A DNA stretch of 19,609 bases from an uncultured Olegusella sp. (lineage in GTDB: Bacteria; Actinomycetota; Coriobacteriia; Coriobacteriales; Atopobiaceae), in the NCBI RefSeq assembly GCF_947253395.1, contig NZ_CAMXYY010000022.1:1-19609 (forward strand), read 5' to 3'. The notes under the pieces are model-generated. The model worked only from the letters and a program-made list of their open reading frames with translations, made no database searches and was not told the origin of the DNA. The position numbers and the translations under genes were made by a program. This document shows, piece by piece, positions 1-7,053 of this stretch; position 1 is the stretch's first letter; each line of letters starts with the position of its first letter.

Positions 1-572
1 TGTATATATGCAGCAGCGATTCTTTCATCCGGCTCATTATAAAAAATTTCAAAGAGACAGGAAAAATAAGAGCGCGCGAGGGCATGCGTCAGAATGTCAG
101 AGATGGGAGACACACTCTCATTGCTTCGAACATTACAGATTTCAATATATTCAGCCGTGCTTTTTACCTCAATCTCCACAAAGCGATCAACGTAGTTTTC
201 CCATGGTGTACCACCTGCTTTTTCTAACACAAGCAAAAAAGAATCACGATTAGCATAAAGTGCTTCAGTTATACGCTTACTCACCGCAAGCGTGTAATCA
301 AGCATGGCTTCCATGCCTTGCCTATCGGGACTTAAGGCATAGAAATCCTCTTGGGCTTTTTCAAAAAGGGCAAGAAGGCCCGCAGCGGCGGGCTCAACAA
401 GCGCATCAAAAAGCGCTTGTTTTGAAGTGAAATAACCATAGATAGCACCCGTGGTCATATGTGTTTGTTGCGCTATCGTACGCAGAGATGCCTTCTCAAA
501 ACCGTGCTTCCAAAACTCATTACGAGCCGCAGCAAGAATTTTTTCTCGTGAAGAACTCTGTACTGCTGTCAT
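1..572 (-). CDS. TetR-family transcriptional regulator (partial, C-terminal end outside window)
   Basis: This is an open frame of 190 codons without a stop, read leftward from an ATG at 572 to the window edge. The start has a ribosome site (GAGAGGGAC) about 8 bases upstream. The N-terminal domain, residues about 9-57, is a typical TetR helix-turn-helix: an ILAAARNEF helix, then LRTIAQQTHMTTGAIYGYF and SKQALFDAL. The rest is the usual all-helical ligand-binding domain, which in this family is variable and does not reveal the ligand. TetR proteins are usually about 190-220 residues, so only a short C-terminal piece is missing. The gene follows two ABC transporter genes on the same strand with a 62-base gap, so it is probably their regulator. 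It could also act elsewhere. TetR family: very sure. Transporter control: inference. Confidence 0.9.
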   Translation of the reverse strand, partial: MTAVQSSSREKILAAARNEFWKHGFEKASLRTIAQQTHMTTGAIYGYFTSKQALFDALVEPAAAGLLALFEKAQEDFYALSPDRQGMEAMLDYTLAVSKRITEALYANRDSFLLVLEKAGGTPWENYVDRFVEIEVKSTAEYIEICNVRSNESVSPISDILTHALARSYFSCLFEIFYNEPDERIAAAYI

Positions 573-587
573 ACCAATGTCCCTCTC

Positions 588-625
588 GCCCGCCTGCCTT
601 GCAGTGCCATTATAGGCAAGCGGGC
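588..625 (-). repeat. 12-bp-arm hairpin between ABC transporter gene and tetR
   Basis: The arms at 588-599 and 614-625 pair over 12 positions with a single G-U, around a 14-base loop. On the minus strand the left arm begins GCCCGC and the right arm ends GCGGGC. The hairpin begins 9 bases after the upstream stop codon and ends about 15 bases before the tetR start. No T-run follows it, so it is not a standard intrinsic terminator. A perfect -10 sequence (TATAAT, plus-strand 609-614) lies across the loop and stem edge, but I see no good -35. Possible roles are an mRNA 3' end or processing stop, a weak terminator, or an operator for the regulator. Confidence 0.6.
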
Positions 626-634
626 ATACAGGCT

Positions 635-2374
635 TTATAGAGAAGCTATCTTCCAACCAGCTGCTTGCTTACGCATATTTACAAATGTGGCATAAAGACC
701 ATCTTGCTGCATAAGCATATCGTGTGTACCACGCTGGACAATACGTCCTTTGTCACACACGAGTATCTGATCGGCATTGCGTACCGTTTTGAGGCGATGC
801 GCAATCAAGATAACCGTCTTACAAGAGATAAGCTCAGCGATCGCATGCTGCAACTCCAACTCATTTTCTGGATCAACATTTGCCGTTGCTTCATCAAGCA
901 CCACAATTGGTGCGTCTTTTAAAATCGCTCGCGCAATTGACAGTCTCTGGCGTTCTCCCCCCGAAAGCACTGAACCATTTTCACCTAGGCGCGTCTCATA
1001 ACCATCAGGCAAAGCAGTAATAAAGTCATGACAACATGCTCTTTGCGCTGCTTGTACTACCTGCTTATGAGTAGCATTGGGAGAGCCGAACTTAATATTA
1101 TTTTCAATCGTATCGTCAAAGAGAAATACGCCTTGGAACACGGTAGAGAAATTTGAAAGCAACGCATCAACTTTATAGTCGCGCACATCGTAGCTGCCTA
1201 GACTGATACTGCCCTCATTTACATCCCAAAAGCGTTCAATTAAACGTGCCAAGGTAGTTTTGCCCGAACCAGAAGGACCAACGATTGCACAGGATGTACC
1301 TGATGGAATGCTAAAACTGACATCTTCTAGAATCCGTTCTTTTCCATAACCAAAACAGACATGACTCAGCGTAATATCGAGATTATCTGGTACTTCTTTT
1401 CCAAGCCCTTCACTCATTTCTTCCGTAGCGAGCAGCGAGTCAACACGTTGCATTGCAACTTCTATATGGCGCAAAATAGTAGAAAAAGCTCCTGACATTT
1501 CAAGACGGCTAAATACCATAAATGAAGCAACTATCATCGTAAGACTAATACCTGCATCCATTGAACCCGTTAGATAGAGCCAGCATGAAAGAAGACACAG
1601 AGCAACGCTTGTAGCTTTTGAGACTACGGCCTGCATAAGGGCAAAGCGCATGGCAGCAAATTCAAAGCTAATATTTTCTTTTTCACAGGCAACAATGGCA
1701 CAAGTCAATTTATTCTGTGCACTATCAAGAAGGGAGAAAGCGCGTACAACTGAAATACCACGGACATACTCAAGTACAGCTTCTACGATGGACTGCTGAG
1801 CGGCAGTTCGCCTGTCAGATGCCACGCGGACAAACCGCTGTAGAAGCTCCATACTACCCGCAAACAAGGCAGTAGTGGTAAGGGTCAAAAGACCCAATCT
1901 CCAATCGAGCACAAACATCATGACGCAAATCATTAGTGAAAAAGCTAGACCACCAAGGACTGCCTGGTAAACCAAACCGCCAAGATTTTGCATGTCATCA
2001 AGGGTATTTGTCATAATGCTTGTAACTTCTCCTAAGCTTTTTTCATTGAAGTAACCCATCGGCAGATGACGCAATTTATCGCCTATATCCATACGTTTTT
2101 TTCCCGCGTTACCATAATTAGCCCAGCAAAAATTCATGCTAGCAAGATGCGTCGTAACAAAGGATCCAATAATATTCACGAGCATTACGACAAGAGAAAT
2201 GAGAGCCGTTGTTGCTGATACTTCATTACGAACAAGACTAGAGAGTACAACCCAAAGTGCCGTAATTTGTAAGGACTCAAAAAGCGCATGTAGAAGAGTA
2301 AAGATGAGGCCGCGCTTTAATTTGAGTTGGTAGGCATTGCCAAATATAAAATACTTTCTTAAAACAGAAAACAT
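635..2374 (-). CDS. ABC transporter half-transporter, permease fused to ATPase (second subunit)
   Basis: This is a 579-residue protein with an N-terminal six-helix type IV transmembrane domain (about 20-300) and a C-terminal nucleotide-binding domain (about 335-575). The ATPase motifs are complete: Walker A GPSGSGKTT near 366, Q-loop Q414, signature LSGGE 470-474, Walker B IVVLDE ending in catalytic E495, and switch H526. I chose the ATG at 2374 over an in-frame start 24 codons upstream because an AAAGGAGGG ribosome site sits just before it and overlaps the stop of the preceding gene. That gene encodes the partner half, so the two probably form a heterodimer in the membrane. The D-loop reads NVDPENE rather than SALD, a form I associate with YbtP/YbtQ and IrtA/IrtB siderophore-type transporters; this resemblance is weak evidence. 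Substrate and direction of transport cannot be told. Confidence 0.93.
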   Translation of the reverse strand: MFSVLRKYFIFGNAYQLKLKRGLIFTLLHALFESLQITALWVVLSSLVRNEVSATTALISLVVMLVNIIGSFVTTHLASMNFCWANYGNAGKKRMDIGDKLRHLPMGYFNEKSLGEVTSIMTNTLDDMQNLGGLVYQAVLGGLAFSLMICVMMFVLDWRLGLLTLTTTALFAGSMELLQRFVRVASDRRTAAQQSIVEAVLEYVRGISVVRAFSLLDSAQNKLTCAIVACEKENISFEFAAMRFALMQAVVSKATSVALCLLSCWLYLTGSMDAGISLTMIVASFMVFSRLEMSGAFSTILRHIEVAMQRVDSLLATEEMSEGLGKEVPDNLDITLSHVCFGYGKERILEDVSFSIPSGTSCAIVGPSGSGKTTLARLIERFWDVNEGSISLGSYDVRDYKVDALLSNFSTVFQGVFLFDDTIENNIKFGSPNATHKQVVQAAQRACCHDFITALPDGYETRLGENGSVLSGGERQRLSIARAILKDAPIVVLDEATANVDPENELELQHAIAELISCKTVILIAHRLKTVRNADQILVCDKGRIVQRGTHDMLMQQDGLYATFVNMRKQAAGWKIASL

Positions 2375-2388
2375 AGTATTGCCCTCCT

Positions 2389-4143
2389 TTAGGCCTCGTC
2401 GCGTGCGCCGATGTGCGCTGTATACATATCTGCATAAAGCGGGCAATTTTCCATAAGCTCACGATGAGTGCCCTGGGCTTCAACGCAGCCCTTTGACATC
2501 ACCACAATCAAATCAGCATCACGGATTGTAGAAAGTCGATGTGCAATTACAATCAGCGTTTTGCCGGTTACCAATTTGCCAACTGCTGACTCAACTTCAA
2601 CCTCGCTTTCGGGGTCGGAATAGGCGGTAGCTTCGTCAAGCAGCACAATGGGTGCATCTTTCAACATGGCACGTGCAATAGTAATGCGCTGACGTTCGCC
2701 ACCTGAAAGATGGCCGCCCGCACTACCCACGACTGTCTGATAGCCTTGCGGCAATGCAGCAATAAAATCATGACAACCCGAAGCTTTTGCACAAGCTATT
2801 ACCTCTGCATCACTTGCTTGTGGCCTGCCCATACGAATATTGTTCATGATGCTTTCATTAAACAAATAACTATTTTGGTCAACATAGGCAATTTGCTGTG
2901 TCAGTTGCTCTGCAGTCATCTCTTGCAGCGCATGTCCGCCAATACATACCTTGCCACTATGAGCATCCCAAAAACCTGCAATAAGCCGAGCAAGGGTCGA
3001 CTTTCCCGAACCAGAAGGTCCAACCAAAGCGGTCATCTGTCCTGCTTTTATTTCCAAATTTACGCCATGAATAACCTCTTGGTCACTATAAGAAAAATAC
3101 ACATCTGAAAGGCTGATGTCATAATTTTCAAGCACGATCGGCTTTGTGGCACGACGCTGATTGGGCAAGTCAAGCACCTTGGCAATCTCATCTACCGTCG
3201 TGCCAATCTGCGCCAAAGAATCTGCAAAAGTCGCCGCTGCATAAAGTGGTGGAAAGATACCCACTGAAAGAACAGCACACATGACAAAGGTAGCTGGGTC
3301 AAGCGTTTTCTGCGCAACAAATAGGCAACCTAAAGGCAATACGGTCACAAGCGTTGCGGGCGCGAGTGAATATGCACCATTCGCCCATACTTGGCAATGT
3401 GCCATCCAATCAATATAGGCATGTGCCGATGCGTGAACGGCACGGGAGAATTTCTCATATGAGCTGGCAGATTGCCCAAACGCCTTGATAACCTCAATAC
3501 CAGCGACATACTCAACCGAGGCATCATTCATGGCTTTACCCGTTGTTACGGTATTGCCGTACCATGTTGCATAATCACGGGTCATTCCCACCATGCAGAG
3601 CATTCCCAAAAGAAACGGGATAAGTGCCGCCAACGCTAACCTCCAGTCAAGGGTAATTAGATATATCAAAACGAGCGCGGGAATCAACAAGTTTGATGTT
3701 AGCTCAGGGATCGCATGAGCGAGCATAGTCTCAATGCTATCGACTTTCTCAATCATCAATGATTTAAGTGTTCCTGAGGGAATATCAAGAACATAACCCA
3801 TGGGAACATGAACAAGTTTTTTGGCCAAAAGCTGACGTATATTCGAGATAGTAGCAAATGTAGCCATATGTGAAATTGCCGTTGAGGCAAAGTGGAACAC
3901 CAGATAAACGAGGTAACCTATCGCTGCAACTACTCCCCAGTACAAAAAGAAGTCCCAATTTCGTTGTCCTGTAAGGATTCCTGCGATCATATGACCGGCA
4001 GCAAAATAGGCAGCCATACTTCCTGCAACACCAATAATCGCAAGAATAACGCTGAGCACATAGCTCCATTTTTTCTCAGACCATCCCAAAAGTCTCATGA
4101 GAGGCGACGATTTTTGAGATGCCTTTAACGATGAAGGTTCCAT
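2389..4143 (-). CDS. ABC transporter half-transporter, permease fused to ATPase (first subunit)
   Basis: This is a 584-residue half-transporter. Hydrophobic segments fill about residues 25-310 (for example 28-50, 65-87, 150-182 and 260-300), and the ATPase domain runs from about 343 to 580. Motifs are Walker A GPSGSGKST near 375, Q423, signature LSGGE 479-483, Walker B IVLLDE ending in E504, and H535. Both subunits therefore keep the catalytic glutamate and a consensus signature, unlike many heterodimeric exporters in which one ATP site is degenerate. The start at 4143 has GGAAGGAAAG upstream. The next gene begins 14 bases after this stop, and its ribosome site overlaps the TAA, which suggests translational coupling. 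The D-loop YSDPESE matches the partner's DPE type. TetR, further downstream on the same strand, is the likely regulator. Substrate unknown; drug, peptide or metal-chelate transport are all possible. Confidence 0.93.
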   Translation of the reverse strand: MEPSSLKASQKSSPLMRLLGWSEKKWSYVLSVILAIIGVAGSMAAYFAAGHMIAGILTGQRNWDFFLYWGVVAAIGYLVYLVFHFASTAISHMATFATISNIRQLLAKKLVHVPMGYVLDIPSGTLKSLMIEKVDSIETMLAHAIPELTSNLLIPALVLIYLITLDWRLALAALIPFLLGMLCMVGMTRDYATWYGNTVTTGKAMNDASVEYVAGIEVIKAFGQSASSYEKFSRAVHASAHAYIDWMAHCQVWANGAYSLAPATLVTVLPLGCLFVAQKTLDPATFVMCAVLSVGIFPPLYAAATFADSLAQIGTTVDEIAKVLDLPNQRRATKPIVLENYDISLSDVYFSYSDQEVIHGVNLEIKAGQMTALVGPSGSGKSTLARLIAGFWDAHSGKVCIGGHALQEMTAEQLTQQIAYVDQNSYLFNESIMNNIRMGRPQASDAEVIACAKASGCHDFIAALPQGYQTVVGSAGGHLSGGERQRITIARAMLKDAPIVLLDEATAYSDPESEVEVESAVGKLVTGKTLIVIAHRLSTIRDADLIVVMSKGCVEAQGTHRELMENCPLYADMYTAHIGARDEA

Positions 4144-4178
4144 CTCTTTCCTTCCTATTAGTTATCCTTAGCTAACTA

Positions 4179-4193
4179 TATAACAGTGTTATA
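4179..4193. promoter_or_regulatory. 15-bp palindrome, candidate TetR operator for the ABC operon
   Basis: TATAACA-G-TGTTATA is a perfect inverted repeat with a one-base centre, lying 36 bases upstream of the first ABC gene. A further ATAACAG follows at 4191-4197, so on the minus strand CTGTTATA occurs twice, 11 bases apart. Size, symmetry and position fit a TetR-type operator over a promoter. The promoter itself is not clear: only AT-rich -10-like hexamers are visible, and the best -35 candidate is poor. Binding by the TetR protein of this operon is inference. Confidence 0.45.
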
Positions 4194-4239
4194 ACAGTTT
4201 TTATGACAGATTCCCACCCAAAAGAAAAAACTTTTAATT

Positions 4240-4267
4240 AAAAAAGGTGCCAAGTATTATTGGCACC
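4240..4267 (-). terminator. Rho-independent terminator of map
   Basis: Read on the minus strand, GGTGCCAA and TTGGCACC form an 8-bp perfect stem around a 6-base loop, followed directly by six T. It lies 44 bases after the map stop codon and before the ABC operon promoter region, so it separates the two transcription units. Confidence 0.92.
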
Positions 4268-4311
4268 CATTTTTGAATATATTGAGCAAGCAACAAAGCT
4301 ATAAAGCAAGG

Positions 4312-5196
4312 CTACCAAGACAAAAGCTCATATCCATCTTCGGTAACAACCAACTGGACTTCCCACTGAGCAGAATCACTACCGTCCTTGGTACGGACTA
4401 CCCAACCGTCACTTTGATCAATCCAGATGTCGTGAGCGCCTGCATTAACCATAGGCTCAATGGTAAAACACATACCAGGAACAAGCACATAATCGGTACC
4501 TGGCTCACCTACAAAGCTCACAAAAGGATCCTCGTGGAACTCTTTTCCAATGCCGTGCCCACCATACTCGCGAACCACCGAATATCCTGCTTCTTCAACG
4601 CAGCGTTGAACAGCATAAGAAACATCACCGAGATGACCCCAAGGCTTAACTGCCTCAAGTCCCGCCTTAACCGACTCGTGCGTAACCTCTACCAAACGGC
4701 GACGCTCATCGGAAACCTCACCAATACAAAACATTCGACTCGAGTCCGAGAAATAACCATTCAAGATAGTCGAACAGTCAACGTTAACAATATCGCCTTC
4801 CTGCAGCACTACCTTAGGAGAAGGAATCCCGTGGCAGACAACATCGTTAATTGAGGTACAAACACTTTTTGGATAGCCCTCGTAGTTAAGGTCAGCAGGG
4901 ACGCCGCCATGTGCGGTGGTATATTCATAAATCCACGTATCAATCTCCTCGGTGGTAACTCCTGGAGCAATGCGCTTCCCCACCATATCTAGCACGCCAC
5001 GATTAATTACAGCAGATTTACGAATGCCCTCAATATCAGCCTCGGACTTCATGAGACTGCGAGGGAGCAGCTCTTCACCCGCAAGCGCGAGTTTTTCCAT
5101 ACGCTCATCTTTGCGCATATGGCATTTCTTGTACTTCTTGCCCGAACCACACCAACATTCGTCGTTGCGACCTGGTACGTATTCATTGTCATACAT
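4312..5196 (-). CDS. map: Methionine aminopeptidase type I with N-terminal SEC-C zinc motif
   Basis: This 294-residue enzyme removes the initiator methionine from new proteins in the cytoplasm. The metal-binding residues of the pita-bread fold are all in place: D140 (NVDCS), D151 (FSDSS), H214 (GGHGIG), E247 (FTIEPM) and E279 (QWEVQ). The substrate-contact histidines are H123 (CHGIP) and H221. The N-terminal extension carries a SEC-C motif, CWCGSGKKYKKCH at residues 14-26, which binds zinc in other proteins and may contact the ribosome. SEC-C-tagged MetAPs are known in several Gram-positive groups. The start at 5196 has AAGGAAG 7 bases upstream. The gene stands alone, with its own -10 box and terminator, and diverges from the sdpR-like gene. 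Function is very certain. Confidence 0.97.
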   Translation of the reverse strand: MYDNEYVPGRNDECWCGSGKKYKKCHMRKDERMEKLALAGEELLPRSLMKSEADIEGIRKSAVINRGVLDMVGKRIAPGVTTEEIDTWIYEYTTAHGGVPADLNYEGYPKSVCTSINDVVCHGIPSPKVVLQEGDIVNVDCSTILNGYFSDSSRMFCIGEVSDERRRLVEVTHESVKAGLEAVKPWGHLGDVSYAVQRCVEEAGYSVVREYGGHGIGKEFHEDPFVSFVGEPGTDYVLVPGMCFTIEPMVNAGAHDIWIDQSDGWVVRTKDGSDSAQWEVQLVVTEDGYELLSW

Positions 5197-5221
5197 GGCT
5201 TACTTCCTTTCATCGCGTTTC

Positions 5222-5227
5222 ATTATA
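5222..5227 (-). promoter_or_regulatory. -10 box of the map promoter
   Basis: A consensus TATAAT is present on the minus strand, 26 bases upstream of the map start codon. No hexamer close to TTGACA is found 16-18 bases further upstream, so only the -10 element is proposed. Confidence 0.5.
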
Positions 5228-5251
5228 GGTTTCAGCCAACAAAAATCAGTC

Positions 5252-5280
5252 TTGACGCAAGAAGAGCACTGTCATACCAT
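5252..5280 (+). promoter_or_regulatory. Promoter of the sdpR-sdpI-like operon
   Basis: The -35 hexamer TTGACG (5252-5257) and -10 hexamer TACCAT (5275-5280) are separated by exactly 17 bases. Transcription would begin near 5287, at the left edge of the palindrome next to it. Confidence 0.6.
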
Positions 5281-5285
5281 CTCAT

Positions 5286-5311
5286 ACTAATTTGATATTC
5301 ATCGAATTAGT
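5286..5311. promoter_or_regulatory. 26-bp palindrome, probable operator of the ArsR/SdpR-like repressor
   Basis: ACTAATT-T-GAT and ATC-G-AATTAGT are inverted arms around a four-base centre; 10 of 13 positions pair. The element covers the predicted transcription start and ends just before the ribosome site (GAGGAAAGG, 5312-5320) of the repressor gene. ArsR-family dimers bind this sort of long AT-rich palindrome, and B. subtilis SdpR represses its own operon, so autorepression is the natural reading. Confidence 0.65.
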
Positions 5312-5322
5312 GAGGAAAGGAC

Positions 5323-5607
5323 ATGGCTGGAGAAGCATTCACTGCACTATCTGATGTAACACGCAGACGAATTTTGGAACTCTTACAAGACCAAGAACTC
5401 ACGGCAGGTGAAATTGCCGAGCATTTTGACCTGAGCAAAGCCACCCTCAGCCATCATCTTGCCATTCTCAAAAATGCAGGGCTTGTAAGTTCTGAAAAAG
5501 AAGGACTCTACGTACGCTATCGACTCAATACCACCGTTGTTCAAGGACTTATGGCGTGGCTGTTTGAGCTCACGTCACACGAAGGGGTACAAGACCATGA
5601 AGACTAA
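5323..5607 (+). CDS. ArsR-family winged-helix repressor, SdpR-like autorepressor
   Basis: This is a 94-residue single-domain protein. It opens with FTALSDVTRRRILELL, then AGEIAEHFDLSKATLSHHL as helix-turn-helix (about 29-47), then ILKNAGLVSSEKEGLYVRY as recognition helix end and wing. This layout closely follows the SdpR branch of ArsR proteins. There is no cysteine at all, so a metal-sensing role like that of ArsR/SmtB is unlikely. The start at 5323 has GAGGAAAGG just upstream. The gene overlaps the next one, an SdpI-like membrane protein, by 11 bases. In B. subtilis, SdpR is held at the membrane by SdpI when the toxin SDP is present, which relieves repression. The same logic is possible here but is inference. 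No sdpABC toxin genes are in the window. Confidence 0.9.
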   Translation: MAGEAFTALSDVTRRRILELLQDQELTAGEIAEHFDLSKATLSHHLAILKNAGLVSSEKEGLYVRYRLNTTVVQGLMAWLFELTSHEGVQDHED

Positions 5608-6265
5608 AGAAAAGAAGTTTTGGCTGACAATAGCTCTGCTTTGCCTCATTAATTTTGCAGCTCATCTCTATTTTTATCCGAAGCTCCCTCAGACCATTCC
5701 TACGCATTGGGATATGAATGGGCAGATTGATGGTTATGCCCCTCATTGGGTAGCACTGATTTTGTCGAGCCTACCTCTGGGTATGTTAGTTCTTTTTTAC
5801 TTTATCCCCAAGCTTGATCCAAAAGGCGAGGCCTATAAAAAAATTAAAGAGCTTTGGCATGGCTTTATCATTGCTACGAGCTGTTTTTTTATTATCCTTT
5901 CTTGGATTACAGAGGCCACTGTGTTTGGTTGGATTCCTCAAAGCAGCAAGATAATTCCTCTGCTTATACTCTGCACAGTAGGAGTAGGCCTCATCGCTCT
6001 AGGGAATTATCTTCCTCGCGTACGCCAGAATTACAGCTTTGGCATCAAGACACCTTGGGCGCTGGCAGACGAGCATTGTTGGCAAAGAACACATCGCATG
6101 GGCGGCATTACGTCCATATTTATGGGAGCAGGACTCATCATCTGTGGTCTTGCCAGCGATATGTTGCAAGCACTCGCAGCACCCATTCTTACCGTAATTT
6201 TGTTGGGTGGAGTTGTATGGATGTATCTCTACTCGTATCTAGTGTATGCAGGTAAAATACGCTAA
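5597..6265 (+). CDS. SdpI-family membrane protein with DUF1648 domain
   Basis: The protein has 222 residues with about six membrane helices (roughly 8-24, 51-70, 87-109, 118-137, 170-186 and 194-216). The DUF1648 segment is near 26-48 (PKLPQTIPTHWDMNGQIDGY). The SdpI signature is near 136-170: GNYLPRVRQNYSFGIKTPWA, then W162 and H166. I chose the ATG at 5597, inside the end of the repressor gene, because GAAGGGG lies about 9 bases upstream. An earlier in-frame ATG would give a long overlap and an N-terminus unlike the family. SdpI of B. subtilis protects against the SDP killing peptide and takes part in signalling to SdpR. Many SdpI relatives occur in genomes without the toxin, and their job there is unclear. 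Family call is firm; an immunity function here is not shown. Confidence 0.88.
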   Translation: MKTKEKKFWLTIALLCLINFAAHLYFYPKLPQTIPTHWDMNGQIDGYAPHWVALILSSLPLGMLVLFYFIPKLDPKGEAYKKIKELWHGFIIATSCFFIILSWITEATVFGWIPQSSKIIPLLILCTVGVGLIALGNYLPRVRQNYSFGIKTPWALADEHCWQRTHRMGGITSIFMGAGLIICGLASDMLQALAAPILTVILLGGVVWMYLYSYLVYAGKIR

Positions 6266-6300
6266 GCAATTAGAGCGCTCTCAAGCAAGACAAAACACGT

Positions 6301-7053
6301 CTACTGCTCTTTTACCTTACCTAGAAGCAAACGTTTTGTCATAACAGAGTTTGCTTCAAGCTCCTCTGCATCATCGAGCGGCTCGAGCGTTGTATCACCG
6401 TAGCGACGCTCGAGCGCAGAGGCAATCAGATAGTCTGCTACCCCAGGATTTTTTGGGAGCAGGGGCCCATGAATATAGGTGCCTAGCACATTTTTGTAGA
6501 GGCAACCTTCAAAACCCGTCTTGCCATCATTGCCGTGACCATATAAAACCTTGCCCATAGGCTCAACGCCAGCACCTAAATGCGTGCGCCCACCATGGTT
6601 TTCATATCCCACAATACGCTGCGGGGATATGCGACTCTCCACTACAATATTGCCAATAAGGCGCGGCTCTGCTCTATCGGTATACATGTCCACCAAAGCG
6701 AGACCGGGGAGCTTTTCATCACCCATCAAATAGTTGGAACCAAGTAGCTGATAGCCACCACAAACTGCCGCAAGGACACCATTATCCTCAACAAAAGCAG
6801 ACAGCTCTGTTTGAACCGAGAGCAGCGCCTTACAAACAATACTCTGCTCACGGTCAGATCCCCCACCAATAAAAGCGATATCTATATCCGAAAAAGTCGG
6901 ACGATCGCCCATATGGTATTCAATGACCTCACAGGCAATCCCGCGCCATTCCAAACGACGACGCAACACAAGGATATTGCCCGAATCGCCATAAAGATTA
7001 AGCAGCTCAGGATAGAGATGCGCAATACGAAGTGTCCGAGAAGTACTAGACAT
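6301..7053 (-). CDS. gatD: GatD, glutamine amidotransferase subunit of lipid II isoglutaminyl synthase
   Basis: This is a 250-residue class I glutaminase of the CobB/CobQ-like type. The nucleophile is C98 in AAVCGGYQLLG, and the catalytic histidine is H195 in GTYIHGPLLP. The oxyanion-side glycine cluster IGGGSDREQ is at about 62-70. GatD frees ammonia from glutamine and passes it to MurT, which uses it to turn the D-glutamate of the lipid II stem peptide into D-isoglutamine on the inner face of the membrane. The start codon at 7053 lies inside the end of murT (8-base overlap), as is usual for this pair. It is the last gene of the minus-strand run and ends 35 bases from the converging sdpI-like gene. 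No clear terminator hairpin with T-run was seen between them. Confidence 0.95.
   Translation of the reverse strand: MSSTSRTLRIAHLYPELLNLYGDSGNILVLRRRLEWRGIACEVIEYHMGDRPTFSDIDIAFIGGGSDREQSIVCKALLSVQTELSAFVEDNGVLAAVCGGYQLLGSNYLMGDEKLPGLALVDMYTDRAEPRLIGNIVVESRISPQRIVGYENHGGRTHLGAGVEPMGKVLYGHGNDGKTGFEGCLYKNVLGTYIHGPLLPKNPGVADYLIASALERRYGDTTLEPLDDAEELEANSVMTKRLLLGKVKEQ

Noticed and set aside
4273..4854. Open frame of 193 codons on the plus strand
   Set aside because: It is antisense to map, which has all catalytic residues; it begins within the map terminator region and lacks protein features.
5323..6265. SDP-type toxin and immunity island
   Set aside because: Only repressor-like and SdpI-like genes are present; no toxin precursor or maturation genes occur in the window, so immunity is not claimed.
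6272..6281. AGAGCGCTCT palindrome between sdpI-like and gatD genes as a bidirectional terminator
   Set aside because: The 10-bp palindrome has no loop and no T-run on either side; it cannot be supported as a terminator.
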